A stretch of DNA of 64,000 nt from Halogeometricum rufum. Its GTDB lineage: Archaea; Halobacteriota; Halobacteria; Halobacteriales; Haloferacaceae. Below, piece by piece: positions 17,018-25,199 of this stretch. Numbering within the stretch: the first letter of the stretch is position 1; each line of letters starts with the position of its first letter. The translations under genes and the position numbers were made by a program. The DNA is taken from contig NZ_FOYT01000002.1 in the NCBI RefSeq assembly GCF_900112175.1, positions 372,001 through 436,000 on the forward strand, given 5' to 3'. A model generated the notes under the pieces. That model made no database searches and was not told the DNA's origin. It worked only from the letters and a program-made list of their open reading frames with translations.

Positions 17018-17473
17018 ATGATAGACATCGAGGAGACGTACATCGAGAACCGCACCCTCGTCAACCCGAACGACACGAACAACTACGACATGGCCCACGG
17101 GGGCAACGTGATGAAGTGGATGGACGAGGTGGGCGCGATGTCGGCGATGCGGTTCGCCGGGCAGACGTGCGTCACCGCCCGGATGGAGAGCGTGAACTTC
17201 CACCAGCCGATTCCGCGCGGCGACGCCGCCCTCATCGAGTCGTACGTCTACGCCGCCGGCCGGACCAGCGTGAAGGTCCGTCTCCGCGTCTTCCGCGAGG
17301 ACCCCCTCACGGGTGACACGGAACTCACCACCGAGTCGTACTTCGTCTACGTCGCCGTGGACGAGGACGGCGACCCGACGCCGGTGCCCGAACTGGAGAC
17401 GAACACCGAGTACGGCCGGGAACTCCTCGAGGCCGCCGTCGAGGGCGAGAAGCAGACCAACGACCACGATTGA
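17018..17473 (+). CDS. Acyl-CoA thioesterase, hot-dog fold (YciA/BACH type)
   Basis: A 151-residue single hot-dog domain. The conserved opening VNPNDTNNYDMAHGGNVMKW contains the HGG turn (H27) and, shortly after, D36, the usual catalytic Asp; the next block, TARMESVNFHQPIPRGD, is also family-typical. These enzymes hydrolyse acyl-CoA to free acid and CoA. The acidic C-terminal tail is normal for a halophile. It is transcribed divergently from the giant surface protein, with a TATA-like GCGTTAATT about 30 bases upstream of its ATG. Confidence 0.9.
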   Translation: MIDIEETYIENRTLVNPNDTNNYDMAHGGNVMKWMDEVGAMSAMRFAGQTCVTARMESVNFHQPIPRGDAALIESYVYAAGRTSVKVRLRVFREDPLTGDTELTTESYFVYVAVDEDGDPTPVPELETNTEYGRELLEAAVEGEKQTNDHD

Positions 17474-17571
17474 ACCGCTCGGGCCCGCGACGGTGCGAAT
17501 ATCAATAGCTGTATTCGGAAGGCAGACTTATTTTACCAGCATCCTACCAGTCTGAAAGAGGGAAATACTGC

Positions 17572-18324
17572 GTGACCGACACACTCGAAACTCTCGTCGG
17601 GAGGGTTGAAGCGACGACTCAGACGTTCTCGATTGTAAACTACGACGGACCGCCCGAGAAACGAGCCCGCATCGCCTCCTACTTCGAACCGCAGAGCGTC
17701 GAGGTGCGGGAGGGCGTCACCGACGCGTCGCTCCCGCGGAACTTCGCCGTCCTCCACGACGGCGAGGAGTTCGTCGCCGCCGCGAGCGTCGAGGACGTCC
17801 ACCGACACGTCGCCGGGGAGGGCATGTTCGAGGACGACTTCGGGGCCGTCGAGCGTCCCGCGATTCTCGAACACGTCGACGACCGGACGTTCACGAGTTA
17901 CGACATCGGACAGATGCTGCTCGCGTCCCACGAAATCGAGCGCTACGCCCACCGCGTGGGCGAGGGCGAACTCTACGCCGGGTTCCAGCGCCTCTCGACG
18001 CTCGAATCGCAGACGCACATCTACGAGAAACTCCGCGACGCGGACGTGGAAGTCCACGTCTACGGCGCGGGCGACACCGACGCTCCCGCGGGACTGGTCG
18101 AACACACCTCCGACGCCGATGAGATTCTGGAGTCGTGGTTCGTCGTCTTCGACTCGGACCGCTCGCCGGTCGACGCGCGCGCACTCGTCGCCGTCGAGAC
18201 GGGCGACCGGGAGTTCACGGGGTTTTGGACCTACGAGAACGACACCGTCGACGACGTACTCGCCCGCCTCCGCGACCGGTATCCGGCGACGCGCGAGACG
18301 GAGACGCTTCGGGCCGACGACTAG
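17572..18324 (+). CDS. Stand-alone DICT sensory-domain protein
   Basis: A 250-residue soluble protein that matches the DICT (diguanylate cyclases and two-component systems) sensory domain over most of its length: ETTQTFSIVNYDGPPEKR-like N-terminus, LPRNFAVLHDGEEFVAAAS, a central helix bundle (MLLASHEIERYAHRVGEGE), HIYEKLRDADVEVHVYGAGD and a final FWTYENDTVDDVLARLRDRY. No kinase, cyclase or HTH module is fused, so it would have to signal through a partner. The start is a GTG with GAGGGAAA six bases or so upstream, which decides it. TATA-like TTATTTTA lies about 45 bp upstream. Confidence 0.8.
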   Translation: MTDTLETLVGRVEATTQTFSIVNYDGPPEKRARIASYFEPQSVEVREGVTDASLPRNFAVLHDGEEFVAAASVEDVHRHVAGEGMFEDDFGAVERPAILEHVDDRTFTSYDIGQMLLASHEIERYAHRVGEGELYAGFQRLSTLESQTHIYEKLRDADVEVHVYGAGDTDAPAGLVEHTSDADEILESWFVVFDSDRSPVDARALVAVETGDREFTGFWTYENDTVDDVLARLRDRYPATRETETLRADD

Positions 18325-18392
18325 GCGCGCGGCCGGTGCGGCGGATTGCCACCTCACCAATCGCTTTTGCCTCCGAGGAGCGACCGGTCGGT

Positions 18393-19325
18393 ATGACGAT
18401 ACGACTCGGTATCCACCCCTCGGTAGAGCGGTTGTTCCCGCCGTCGGTACTCCGGTCGTCGCTCGAAGCGGCCGACGCGACGGTCACGGACGCGGACGAG
18501 ACGCTGACTTCGGACGCCGCCCTCGACGGTCTGGTCACCTTCGACTACGACCCCTCGTTCCTCGACGCCGGCGTCGACTGGATTCACGTGATTCGGGCCG
18601 GCTACGACGAGTTCCCCCTCGACGCCCTCCGCGAACGGGGTATCTCGCTGAGCAACAGCACCGGCCTGCACGGCGACTCCGTCGGCGAGATGGTCGTCGG
18701 CTACATGCTCGGGTTCGCCCGCGGCCTCCACCGCTACCGACTGGACCAACCCGACCGGGCGTGGAACCCGCCCGCGTGGGACGAGACGTTCACGCTCGCC
18801 GGCGAGTCCGTCTGCGTCGTCGGCCTCGGAACGCTCGGCCGGGGCGTCGCCCGCCGCGCGGACGCCCTGGGCATGTCCGTCGCCGGCGTCCGCCGCACGC
18901 CGACGCCCGTCGAACACGTCGACCGGCGCTACGGCCCCGAGGACCTGCGCGAAGCCGTCGCCGACGCCCGGTTCGTCGTCCTCGCCGTCCCCCTCACCGA
19001 CCGGACCGAGGGGCTGTTCGGGGCGGCCGAACTGGCGGCGATGCGCGAGGACGCCTACCTCGTCAACGTCGCTCGCGGCCCCGTCGCCGACCAGTCGGCA
19101 CTCGTGGACGCCCTCCAGTCGGGGTCTATCGCCGGCGCGGCACTCGACGTGTTCGAGACGGAACCGCTCCCCGAGGAGTCGCCGCTCTGGGGGATGGAGA
19201 ACGTCGTCGTCACGCCGCACGCGGCGGCCGCGACGGACGAGTACCCGAGCCGTATCGCCGCGCTGGTCCGCGAGAACTGCCGCCGCCTCGCCGCCGGCGA
19301 GTCGGTGGCCAACCGCGTCGTCTGA
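18393..19325 (+). CDS. D-2-hydroxyacid dehydrogenase, NAD(P)-dependent
   Basis: A 310-residue member of the D-isomer 2-hydroxyacid dehydrogenase family. The Rossmann motif is VVGLGTLGRGVARRADALG (about residues 147-165), the substrate-binding Arg lies in LVNVARGPVADQSAL, the catalytic Glu in FETEPLPEESPLW and the catalytic His in VVVTPHAAAATDEY. It reduces 2-keto acids to D-2-hydroxyacids or the reverse. A related haloarchaeal enzyme from Haloferax mediterranei has been characterised with broad keto-acid specificity. The ATG at 18393 fits the family length; the open frame further upstream is out-of-frame overlap with the DICT gene. Confidence 0.9.
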   Translation: MTIRLGIHPSVERLFPPSVLRSSLEAADATVTDADETLTSDAALDGLVTFDYDPSFLDAGVDWIHVIRAGYDEFPLDALRERGISLSNSTGLHGDSVGEMVVGYMLGFARGLHRYRLDQPDRAWNPPAWDETFTLAGESVCVVGLGTLGRGVARRADALGMSVAGVRRTPTPVEHVDRRYGPEDLREAVADARFVVLAVPLTDRTEGLFGAAELAAMREDAYLVNVARGPVADQSALVDALQSGSIAGAALDVFETEPLPEESPLWGMENVVVTPHAAAATDEYPSRIAALVRENCRRLAAGESVANRVV

Positions 19326-19443
19326 GTCGCGGGACGCTCGGCGGCCGCCTCGCCGCCCCCGGACGGCGAGCCCGAGAGAATCCGGAAAGACGCACGCCCA
19401 CCGGTGGATGCAAGAGGTGCGGCGGTGACACGATATCCGATAG

Positions 19444-20643
19444 ATGCTCGAACATTTGTTCACCGAGACGGTGCAGAAGACGATGGGCGAGGAGGGATAC
19501 GGCGCGTGGCGGTCGATTTCGGCACCCGACGCCGTGTCGCTGAGCTTCGGGTTCCCGTACCCCGACTCGTTCCCGAACGAGGAACTGCTGACGGCCGCCC
19601 GGGACCTGTTCGCGGAGGAGGGCGACGTCGCCCTCCAGTACACCGGCGGCGAGAACGCCCAGTCGCTCGCGGGCATCGTCGCCGAACAGGCTGCGCGGCG
19701 CGGCGTCGACTGCGACCCCGAACAGGTCGTGCTGACGAACGGCGCGACGCACGCCATCGACGTGGTCTGCCGGACGTTCCTCGAACCGGACGACGGCGTC
19801 TTCGTGGAGGCGCCGACGTTCATGGGGGCGCTCCGGTTGTTCGAGGGGTACGGCGCGGACGTGACCGGTCTCCCGATGGACGCCGACGGATTGGACGTGT
19901 CGGCGATGGCCGACGAACTCGCCGCCCGGCGCGACGAGGGGCGGCCGCTCCCGAAACTGTGCTACACGATTCCGACGTTCCACAACCCGAGGGGCGTGAC
20001 GCTCCCCCTCGACCGGCGGGAGCGACTCCTCGAACTCGCCGCGGAGTACGACTTCGTCGTCCTCGAAGACGACGCCTACGGCGAACTCCGGTACGACGGC
20101 GACCCCCTGCCGCCGCTCAAGGCGCTCGACGAGACGGGCCGCGTCGTCCGCGTCGGGACGTACTCGAAGACCATCGCGCCCGGCGTCCGCACCGGGTGGG
20201 TCGTCGCCGACGGCGACGTCGCAGAACAGATAGACCGGATGAACGCCGGCGGAACCAACCGGTTCACGCAGGGCGTCGTCGCCCGCTACTGCCGCGACGG
20301 CCACTACGACCGGACCGTCGCGGCGGTCCGCGAGGCGTACGAACGGCGGCGCGACGTGATGCTCGACCGACTGGAGTCCTACATGCCGCCGGAGGCCGAG
20401 TGGAGCGACCCCGACGGCGGCTTCTTCGTCTGGGTGACGCTCCCGGAGGGCGTCGACACGTCGGCGATGCTCACCCGCGCGGGCGAGGAGGGCGTCGTCT
20501 ACCTCCCCGGCGAACACTTCTACGCCGACGGCCGCGGGGAGCGAAGCCTGCGGCTCTCGTTCAGTCACGCGTCTCCCGAGGAGATAGACGACGGAATCGC
20601 GGCGCTGGCGCGCGCCGCGGAAGCGGCCATCGAATCGCGGTGA
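19444..20643 (+). CDS. PLP-dependent aminotransferase, class I/II (LysN/AAT-II type)
   Basis: A 399-residue fold-type-I aminotransferase. The Schiff-base lysine is K242 in GTYSKTIAPGVRTGW; other cofactor contacts are TNGATHAIDV, YTIPTFHNPRG and LEDDAYGELRY, and the C-terminal Arg that binds the substrate carboxylate is in RSLRLSFSHAS. The pattern is that of the 2-aminoadipate/aromatic/valine-pyruvate group, where the amino donor cannot be deduced. It lies 118 bp after the hydroxyacid dehydrogenase on the same strand. A keto acid shared between the two is conceivable but not shown. Confidence 0.88.
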   Translation: MLEHLFTETVQKTMGEEGYGAWRSISAPDAVSLSFGFPYPDSFPNEELLTAARDLFAEEGDVALQYTGGENAQSLAGIVAEQAARRGVDCDPEQVVLTNGATHAIDVVCRTFLEPDDGVFVEAPTFMGALRLFEGYGADVTGLPMDADGLDVSAMADELAARRDEGRPLPKLCYTIPTFHNPRGVTLPLDRRERLLELAAEYDFVVLEDDAYGELRYDGDPLPPLKALDETGRVVRVGTYSKTIAPGVRTGWVVADGDVAEQIDRMNAGGTNRFTQGVVARYCRDGHYDRTVAAVREAYERRRDVMLDRLESYMPPEAEWSDPDGGFFVWVTLPEGVDTSAMLTRAGEEGVVYLPGEHFYADGRGERSLRLSFSHASPEEIDDGIAALARAAEAAIESR

Positions 20644-20656
20644 GTCGCCGGCCACG

Positions 20657-20722
20657 ACGCGACGAACAACCGGTCAGGACGCGACGAACAGCCGGTCAGG
20701 ACGCGACGAACAGCCGGTCAGG
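20657..20722 (+). repeat. Tandem repeat, 3 x 22 bp
   Basis: Three head-to-tail 22-base units with core GACGAACAGCCGGTCAGG (one substitution in the first unit) follow the aminotransferase stop and reach to within 19 bases of the stop of the convergent TIGR00341 gene. It lies between converging genes and could form part of a termination region. Confidence 0.8.
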
Positions 20723-20740
20723 ACGCCGTGAGACCGCAGT

Positions 20741-22033
20741 TCAGGGCGCCGTCGCGTTCGACGTTCGCGACTCCGTGAACGCCACCGTCGTCTCCACGTT
20801 CCGACCGGTCGCCCCCTCTATCTGCCGCTCTAACCGCCCCGCGAGGTCCGGATACTCGCGGTTCGATGGCCGACTCACGCCGACGGTGACCGTCGAGGGC
20901 GTCTCGCCGACGACGGGGCCGCGATACTCCACCTGCACGGTCGACAGCGAGAGGTTCGCGTACCCCGGGTCGTCGAGCGTCGCCTGCACCTCCTGGTTGA
21001 CCGACTGCGTGAACAGGACGTTCGCACCCGTCAGGTAGCCGGTGGCGACGACGGTGACGAAGAGGACGGCGAGCGTCACGTACACAGCCGTCTTCCGGCT
21101 CTCGGAGATGGAGTCGCGGAACGAACTGTCGCCCTCGCGCCAGTCGGGGTCGTAGCCCATCGCCAACAGCGTGAGGAACGCCCCCCCGTTGATGGCGACG
21201 AGGTTGACGAGGAGCAACAGGAGTGCGCCGACGACGAGGAGGGGGAGTCCCCACGCGACGGCGAGGCCGGCCGTCGCCGCGGACGGAATCAGCGCCGCGG
21301 CGATCATGACGCCGATGAGCGCCGTCGACTGCTCGGTCGTGTACCCGAACGCGCCGACGACGCCGGCGATGACGGCGCCCACCGTCGAGAGGAACGACGG
21401 CGCGAGGCGGACGCCGACGAGTTCGACCTGCAGGAGCGAGAGCAACGGCGGCACGAACCCCGTCCAGCGGACGAACCAGCCGAACATCGCCGCGCCGACG
21501 ACGGCGACGCCCAGTCCCAGCACCTGCTCTTTGAGACTGCCGACGAACAGGCTCCAGTCGCTCAACAGTGCGCCGGCGGGAGCGGCGAGGGCGGAACTCG
21601 CCTGCGGCGCGATTATCATCGCCCCGATTATCAGCGCCGGCTGGTCGAGGAGGAGGCCGGCGGCCGCCGCGAGGACGCTCAGGACCGTCCCGAGGTAGTA
21701 TATCTGGAACGGCCACTGAAGCTCGCTTATCTTGGCGTGCAGTTCCTCCTTCGAGAGCTTGCCGACGGCGTTCGCGTAGCGCTCTCGGAGTTCGTCGTAG
21801 CCCGCCGTCTCGACCGCCTCGGCCTTCGTCACGACGGTGTAGGACTCCTCGTCGATACCCGCCTCGCGCAGGGCTTCGAGGATGGGCGCGACGGCGGCCG
21901 TCGGGAGGGCGAAGAAGAAGAGCGTCGAGCCGTCGTCCTGCGACGCCGTGACGAACTCGACGTCGTGTTCTCGGAGCGCCGACTCGACGTCGTCACATCG
22001 ACCCGCCGGGGCCTCGACGTGAAGTTCTCGCAT
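20741..22033 (-). CDS. TIGR00341/DUF389 family membrane protein
   Basis: A 430-residue protein with a soluble N-terminal ACT-like domain (about 1-95, MRELHVEAPAGRCDDVESAL), then seven or eight membrane helices and a soluble C-terminal domain of about 100 residues. The helix starting ALIIGAMIIAPQASSALAAP is the family signature (GAMIISPLMxP in most members), as is TALIGVMIAAALIPSAATAG. The function is unknown; a transport or stress role has been guessed for the family. It ends facing the aminotransferase gene and starts 107 bp from the divergent DUF4177 gene. Confidence 0.9.
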   Translation of the reverse strand: MRELHVEAPAGRCDDVESALREHDVEFVTASQDDGSTLFFFALPTAAVAPILEALREAGIDEESYTVVTKAEAVETAGYDELRERYANAVGKLSKEELHAKISELQWPFQIYYLGTVLSVLAAAAGLLLDQPALIIGAMIIAPQASSALAAPAGALLSDWSLFVGSLKEQVLGLGVAVVGAAMFGWFVRWTGFVPPLLSLLQVELVGVRLAPSFLSTVGAVIAGVVGAFGYTTEQSTALIGVMIAAALIPSAATAGLAVAWGLPLLVVGALLLLLVNLVAINGGAFLTLLAMGYDPDWREGDSSFRDSISESRKTAVYVTLAVLFVTVVATGYLTGANVLFTQSVNQEVQATLDDPGYANLSLSTVQVEYRGPVVGETPSTVTVGVSRPSNREYPDLAGRLERQIEGATGRNVETTVAFTESRTSNATAP

Positions 22034-22140
22034 CCGTCCCGTGCCTCACCGGGTGCGGTGCTGTATCTTGTGGCCGCTCGCCGAATTTCCGAGCGTAGAC
22101 GGCCCAAACACGCTTACACCCGGCGCGAACAACGAGGCCT

Positions 22141-22356
22141 GTGACCGCAGACGACGGCACCGAGTGGGAGTATCGAGCGGTGCGGCCGCCGCGCGAGGAG
22201 ACAAAGAAAGAGGTGACCGACCCGACGGCCGAACTCAACGAACTCGGCCGCGACGGCTGGGAACTCGCCGACACCCTCGACTACGTCGGCGGCGGCACGA
22301 AGTACATCCTCCTGAAGCGACCCCGAACCGACGAGACGGCGAGCCGAGATGAGTGA
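22141..22356 (+). CDS. DUF4177-type small protein
   Basis: A 71-residue soluble protein with the DUF4177 pattern: WEYRAVRPPREETKKE at the start, ELNELGRDGWELADTL in the middle and a final strand YILLKRP. The family is widespread and uncharacterised; the Asp-Gly-Trp-Glu core is its hallmark. It starts with GTG. Its last eight coding bases overlap the ATG of the following membrane-protein gene, so the two are likely translated together and could act together. Confidence 0.85.
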   Translation: MTADDGTEWEYRAVRPPREETKKEVTDPTAELNELGRDGWELADTLDYVGGGTKYILLKRPRTDETASRDE

Positions 22357-23371
22357 CGACTCCGGAGAGGACATCGGCACCGAGAACACGATGCGCCGAC
22401 GGGCCGACGAGAGCCGTCTCAAGATACGGCTGTTGCTGCGCACGAACCGCGCCGTCGTGACCGCGGCGTTCGCGGCGTTCATCTTCGTCGTCTTCATGCT
22501 GTACAGCGTCCTCCTCTCGCCGTCGTTGATGGCCGAATCGCAGACCGGCGACACCGTCGAGACCATCTTCTCGACGATGATAAGCGTCCTCGTCACCGGG
22601 ACGACGCTCGTCGTCACCATCAACCAACTCGTCCTCTCGCAGGAGAACGGCCCGCTGGGCGACCAGCGCCAGCGGATGAGCGACGCGCTGGACTTCCGGA
22701 CGTACACGCAGGACCTCCTCGGCGCCGTCGTCCCCGCCGACCCCTCGACGTTCCTCAAGGAACTGGTCAGAGAGACCGAACGTCGGTCGGAGGTCCTCGA
22801 CAGAATCGTCGCCGGGAACGACGACGAACTGGAGGCGCAGGTGACGGAGTTCGTCGACAGCATCCACGGCAACGCACAGGAGGTCGAAGACGAACTGTCG
22901 GGCGCGTCGTTCGGGACGTTCGAGGTGCTCCTCGCGGCGTTGAACTTCAACTACTCGTGGAAGATATACCAGCTCGACCGGATGACTTCGGAGTTCGACG
23001 ACGTGCTCACCGACGACCAGCGACGGGCGATGGACGACCTGAACACGGCGCTGGCGATGTTCGGCCCCGCCCGCGAGCACATCAAGACGCTGTACTTCCA
23101 GTGGGCGCTCGTGGACCTCTCGCAGTACATCCTCTACGTCGCCGTCCCCGCACTCGCCGTCGCGGGCGGGATGCTCGGGTTCGTCGGCAGCGAGACGTTC
23201 GGCGGCGCGATGTTCCTCGGCGTGCCCGTGCTGACGTGGGTCGTCGGCGCGGCGTTCACCGTCACGCTCCTCCCGTTCCTGCTCTTCACGTCGTACATCC
23301 TCCGCATCGCCACCGTCGCCAAGCGGACGCTCGCCATCGGACCGCTCATCCTGCGCGAGTCGCAGCGGTGA
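22349..23371 (+). CDS. Four-helix membrane protein with coiled cytoplasmic domain
   Basis: A 340-residue haloarchaeal membrane protein. Two helices (about residues 35-57 and 77-97) are followed by a hydrophilic helical domain of about 150 residues (LVRETERRSEVLDRIV, QVTEFVDSIHGNAQEVEDEL) and two more helices near the C-terminus (LYVAVPALAVAGGMLGFVG and VLTWVVGAAFTVTLLPFLLF). I do not recognise a characterised family. The translational overlap with the DUF4177 gene suggests that they are functionally linked. Confidence 0.8.
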   Translation: MSDDSGEDIGTENTMRRRADESRLKIRLLLRTNRAVVTAAFAAFIFVVFMLYSVLLSPSLMAESQTGDTVETIFSTMISVLVTGTTLVVTINQLVLSQENGPLGDQRQRMSDALDFRTYTQDLLGAVVPADPSTFLKELVRETERRSEVLDRIVAGNDDELEAQVTEFVDSIHGNAQEVEDELSGASFGTFEVLLAALNFNYSWKIYQLDRMTSEFDDVLTDDQRRAMDDLNTALAMFGPAREHIKTLYFQWALVDLSQYILYVAVPALAVAGGMLGFVGSETFGGAMFLGVPVLTWVVGAAFTVTLLPFLLFTSYILRIATVAKRTLAIGPLILRESQR

Positions 23372-23440
23372 GGCGGTTCGGCTCCGGCGGCGGCGTACCG
23401 TCGGGCCCGCCCCGTTCGCGCGTCGCCGCGACCCGTTCGG

Positions 23441-24595
23441 CTACGGACTCGCCGAGCGCGTCTCCGCGGGACAGACGATGACCTCCCCGCCCCCGCTCAC
23501 CTCGTGGACCTGCGGCGCGGCCGTCCGCTGGATGAAGAAGGAGACCAGGACGACGGCGTCCTGGTAGTCCGCCGTCTCGTGGGTGGGGCCCTGTCGGTTG
23601 AAGTCGAACAGGTAGATGGCCTGATTGTCGTCCAGCGAAATCGTCCCGTTCTCGACGAACGACTCCGCGTAGGTGGCGACGTCCTGTTGGCCCGAGTCGG
23701 CGTCGAAGTTCGGCACCGAGTCGCCGTCCCGAAGCACGACCAGATACTCGTCGTTCTCGTCGGCGCTCGTCGTCCGCCACTCGTGCTCGGTGACGTCGAC
23801 GTAGTAGGTGCTGCCGTACTGCTCGAAGCTGTAGTCGTAGTCGTCCGACGGGCCGACGTACCGAGCGTCCTCGACCGTCCCGCCCCGCGCCTCGACCGAG
23901 ATGGACGTGCCCGCGGACTGCCGCGAGACGCCGTACGCCCCGATGGTCGTGTTCGAGTCCCCGACCATCTCCCACGCCTTCACCTCGCTCCCGTTCACGC
24001 CGACGGAGGTGTTCACCGGCGCGTCGTAGCGCGTGCTCGACCAGCCCGTCCCGAGGAACTTCACGTTCGCGGTGAAGTCGGCGGTGGTCTCGACGGTGTC
24101 GCCGCGGATGACGAACTGGCCGCGTTCGACGGAGACGCGGCGCTCCGAGAGGGTGTACGAGGAGTCCTCGCGCTCGTAGGTGAGGGTCACCTCGGCGGTG
24201 TCCGTCCCGGCGCGACAGACGGCGGACTCGTCGAGTTCGAGGTCGAGTCGCTCGCCGGCGGACCACTCGCCGTCCGCGAGGGAGGCCGCACTCGTGCTGT
24301 CGAGGTCGATAGTCCGTGTCGTCCCGCCGGCACCGAGTCTCACGGAGAGCGGACCGGCCGGCACGGCCTGTCCGCCCCGGTGGACGAACTCCAGGGTGTG
24401 TTCGGTGTCGTTGCCCTGGAGGTCGACCTCGATGGTCTCGTCGGCGACGAAGACGGGGGCGGGGTCCTTCAACTGCGTCTGAAAGCCCAGCAGCATCCCG
24501 CCGGTGAGCACGCCGAGGGCGACCACGATGACGACCATCAGGGCGACGCCGACCACGGGCGAGAGCGCTCGCTCGTCTCTCCCACGACTGTCCAT
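23441..24595 (-). CDS. Pilin-like exported protein (archaeal type IV pilin N-terminus)
   Basis: A 384-residue protein with the haloarchaeal type IV pilin N-terminal domain: RALSPVVGVALMVVIVVALG at residues 9-28, where a PibD-type peptidase would cleave before or within the SPVVG region. The body is acidic, beta-rich and has several N-glycosylation sequons (NVS/NTS/NGT), as expected for an external protein. It has single cysteines near residue 149 and at the C-terminus (VIVCPAETRSASP). At 384 residues it is much longer than major pilins, so a minor pilin or a pilin-anchored surface protein is likelier. A TATA box lies about 30 bp upstream. Confidence 0.82.
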   Translation of the reverse strand: MDSRGRDERALSPVVGVALMVVIVVALGVLTGGMLLGFQTQLKDPAPVFVADETIEVDLQGNDTEHTLEFVHRGGQAVPAGPLSVRLGAGGTTRTIDLDSTSAASLADGEWSAGERLDLELDESAVCRAGTDTAEVTLTYEREDSSYTLSERRVSVERGQFVIRGDTVETTADFTANVKFLGTGWSSTRYDAPVNTSVGVNGSEVKAWEMVGDSNTTIGAYGVSRQSAGTSISVEARGGTVEDARYVGPSDDYDYSFEQYGSTYYVDVTEHEWRTTSADENDEYLVVLRDGDSVPNFDADSGQQDVATYAESFVENGTISLDDNQAIYLFDFNRQGPTHETADYQDAVVLVSFFIQRTAAPQVHEVSGGGEVIVCPAETRSASP

Positions 24596-24611
24596 CTATC
24601 TGATACTCTCT

Positions 24612-24632
24612 GTACGGTGAAATATAGTTTTG
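24612..24632 (-). promoter_or_regulatory. TATA promoter of the pilin-like gene
   Basis: The minus strand reads AAACTATATTTCACC about 25-32 bases before the ATG at 24595. That spacing predicts a leaderless transcript or one with a leader of only a few bases. Confidence 0.6.
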
Positions 24633-24995
24633 CTCGGGCGTGCGGCGCGTCCGGAGAGAGTCGTTCGCTCGGCGACGCCCATTCCGTATCGCGACATGGG
24701 ATATATCGACACGTGTGCCGGAGCGAGCACCCGCCCGTCGCTCGGTTCCCTCGGAACGCTACGCCGACCGCTCCCGACTCCCTCGGCGGCCGAACGGTCG
24801 GCGCTTCGCGGTCGGGTCCGACGCTCGTCGCGCGCCGACGCGACGAGTTCGACCACCGCCGTGCTCGCCGGTCCGTCGGTGACGACTCGGGAACGGGTTC
24901 CGGGGGCATCCACACCTCCCGTCCCGGGTCGAGCGGTACGTTCCCGACCGGGCGGAACCAGTATCTTCAACTGCGGCCCACGCAGAGGCACCAGT
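24633..24995 (+). other. Divergent intergenic region
   Basis: About 360 bases between the divergent pilin-like and zinc-ribbon genes. Open frames exist on both strands but have unconvincing codon use. A second TATA-like element (GGGATATATCGAC near 24700) has no evident gene behind it. Confidence 0.5.
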
Positions 24996-25160
24996 ATGAG
25001 CCTGGAGATGGAGTACGACTGCCCCGAGTGCGATAGCTCGCAGTTCTGGAAGACGGCGTACATGGAGATACACCTCGGCAAGAAGACGAAGTGGCGGTGT
25101 AGCGACTGCGGCTACGGCTTCATCCGGATAAACGGCGACATCAGCACCGCAGACGCGTAA
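24996..25160 (+). CDS. Small zinc beta-ribbon protein (DUF7838-like)
   Basis: A 54-residue protein with two CxxC knuckles, YDCPECDSSQFW and WRCSDCGYGF, about 20 residues apart, which is a complete zinc ribbon. The linker has EIHLGKKTKWRC. Such minimal haloarchaeal ribbons are often annotated DUF7838 and have no assigned function; a role in nucleic-acid or protein binding is usual for the fold. The start is the ATG at 24996, because the frame upstream overlaps promoter-like DNA. It converges on the end of the glycine cleavage operon. Confidence 0.85.
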   Translation: MSLEMEYDCPECDSSQFWKTAYMEIHLGKKTKWRCSDCGYGFIRINGDISTADA

Positions 25161-25199
25161 ATACCGCCGGAACCAGTTCTGCGACGAGAGCGCGACGCG

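Noticed and set aside
16808-17467. 660-base N-terminal extension of the surface-protein frame
   Set aside because: It runs through the divergent thioesterase gene and its promoter, and the signal peptide sits at the later GTG.
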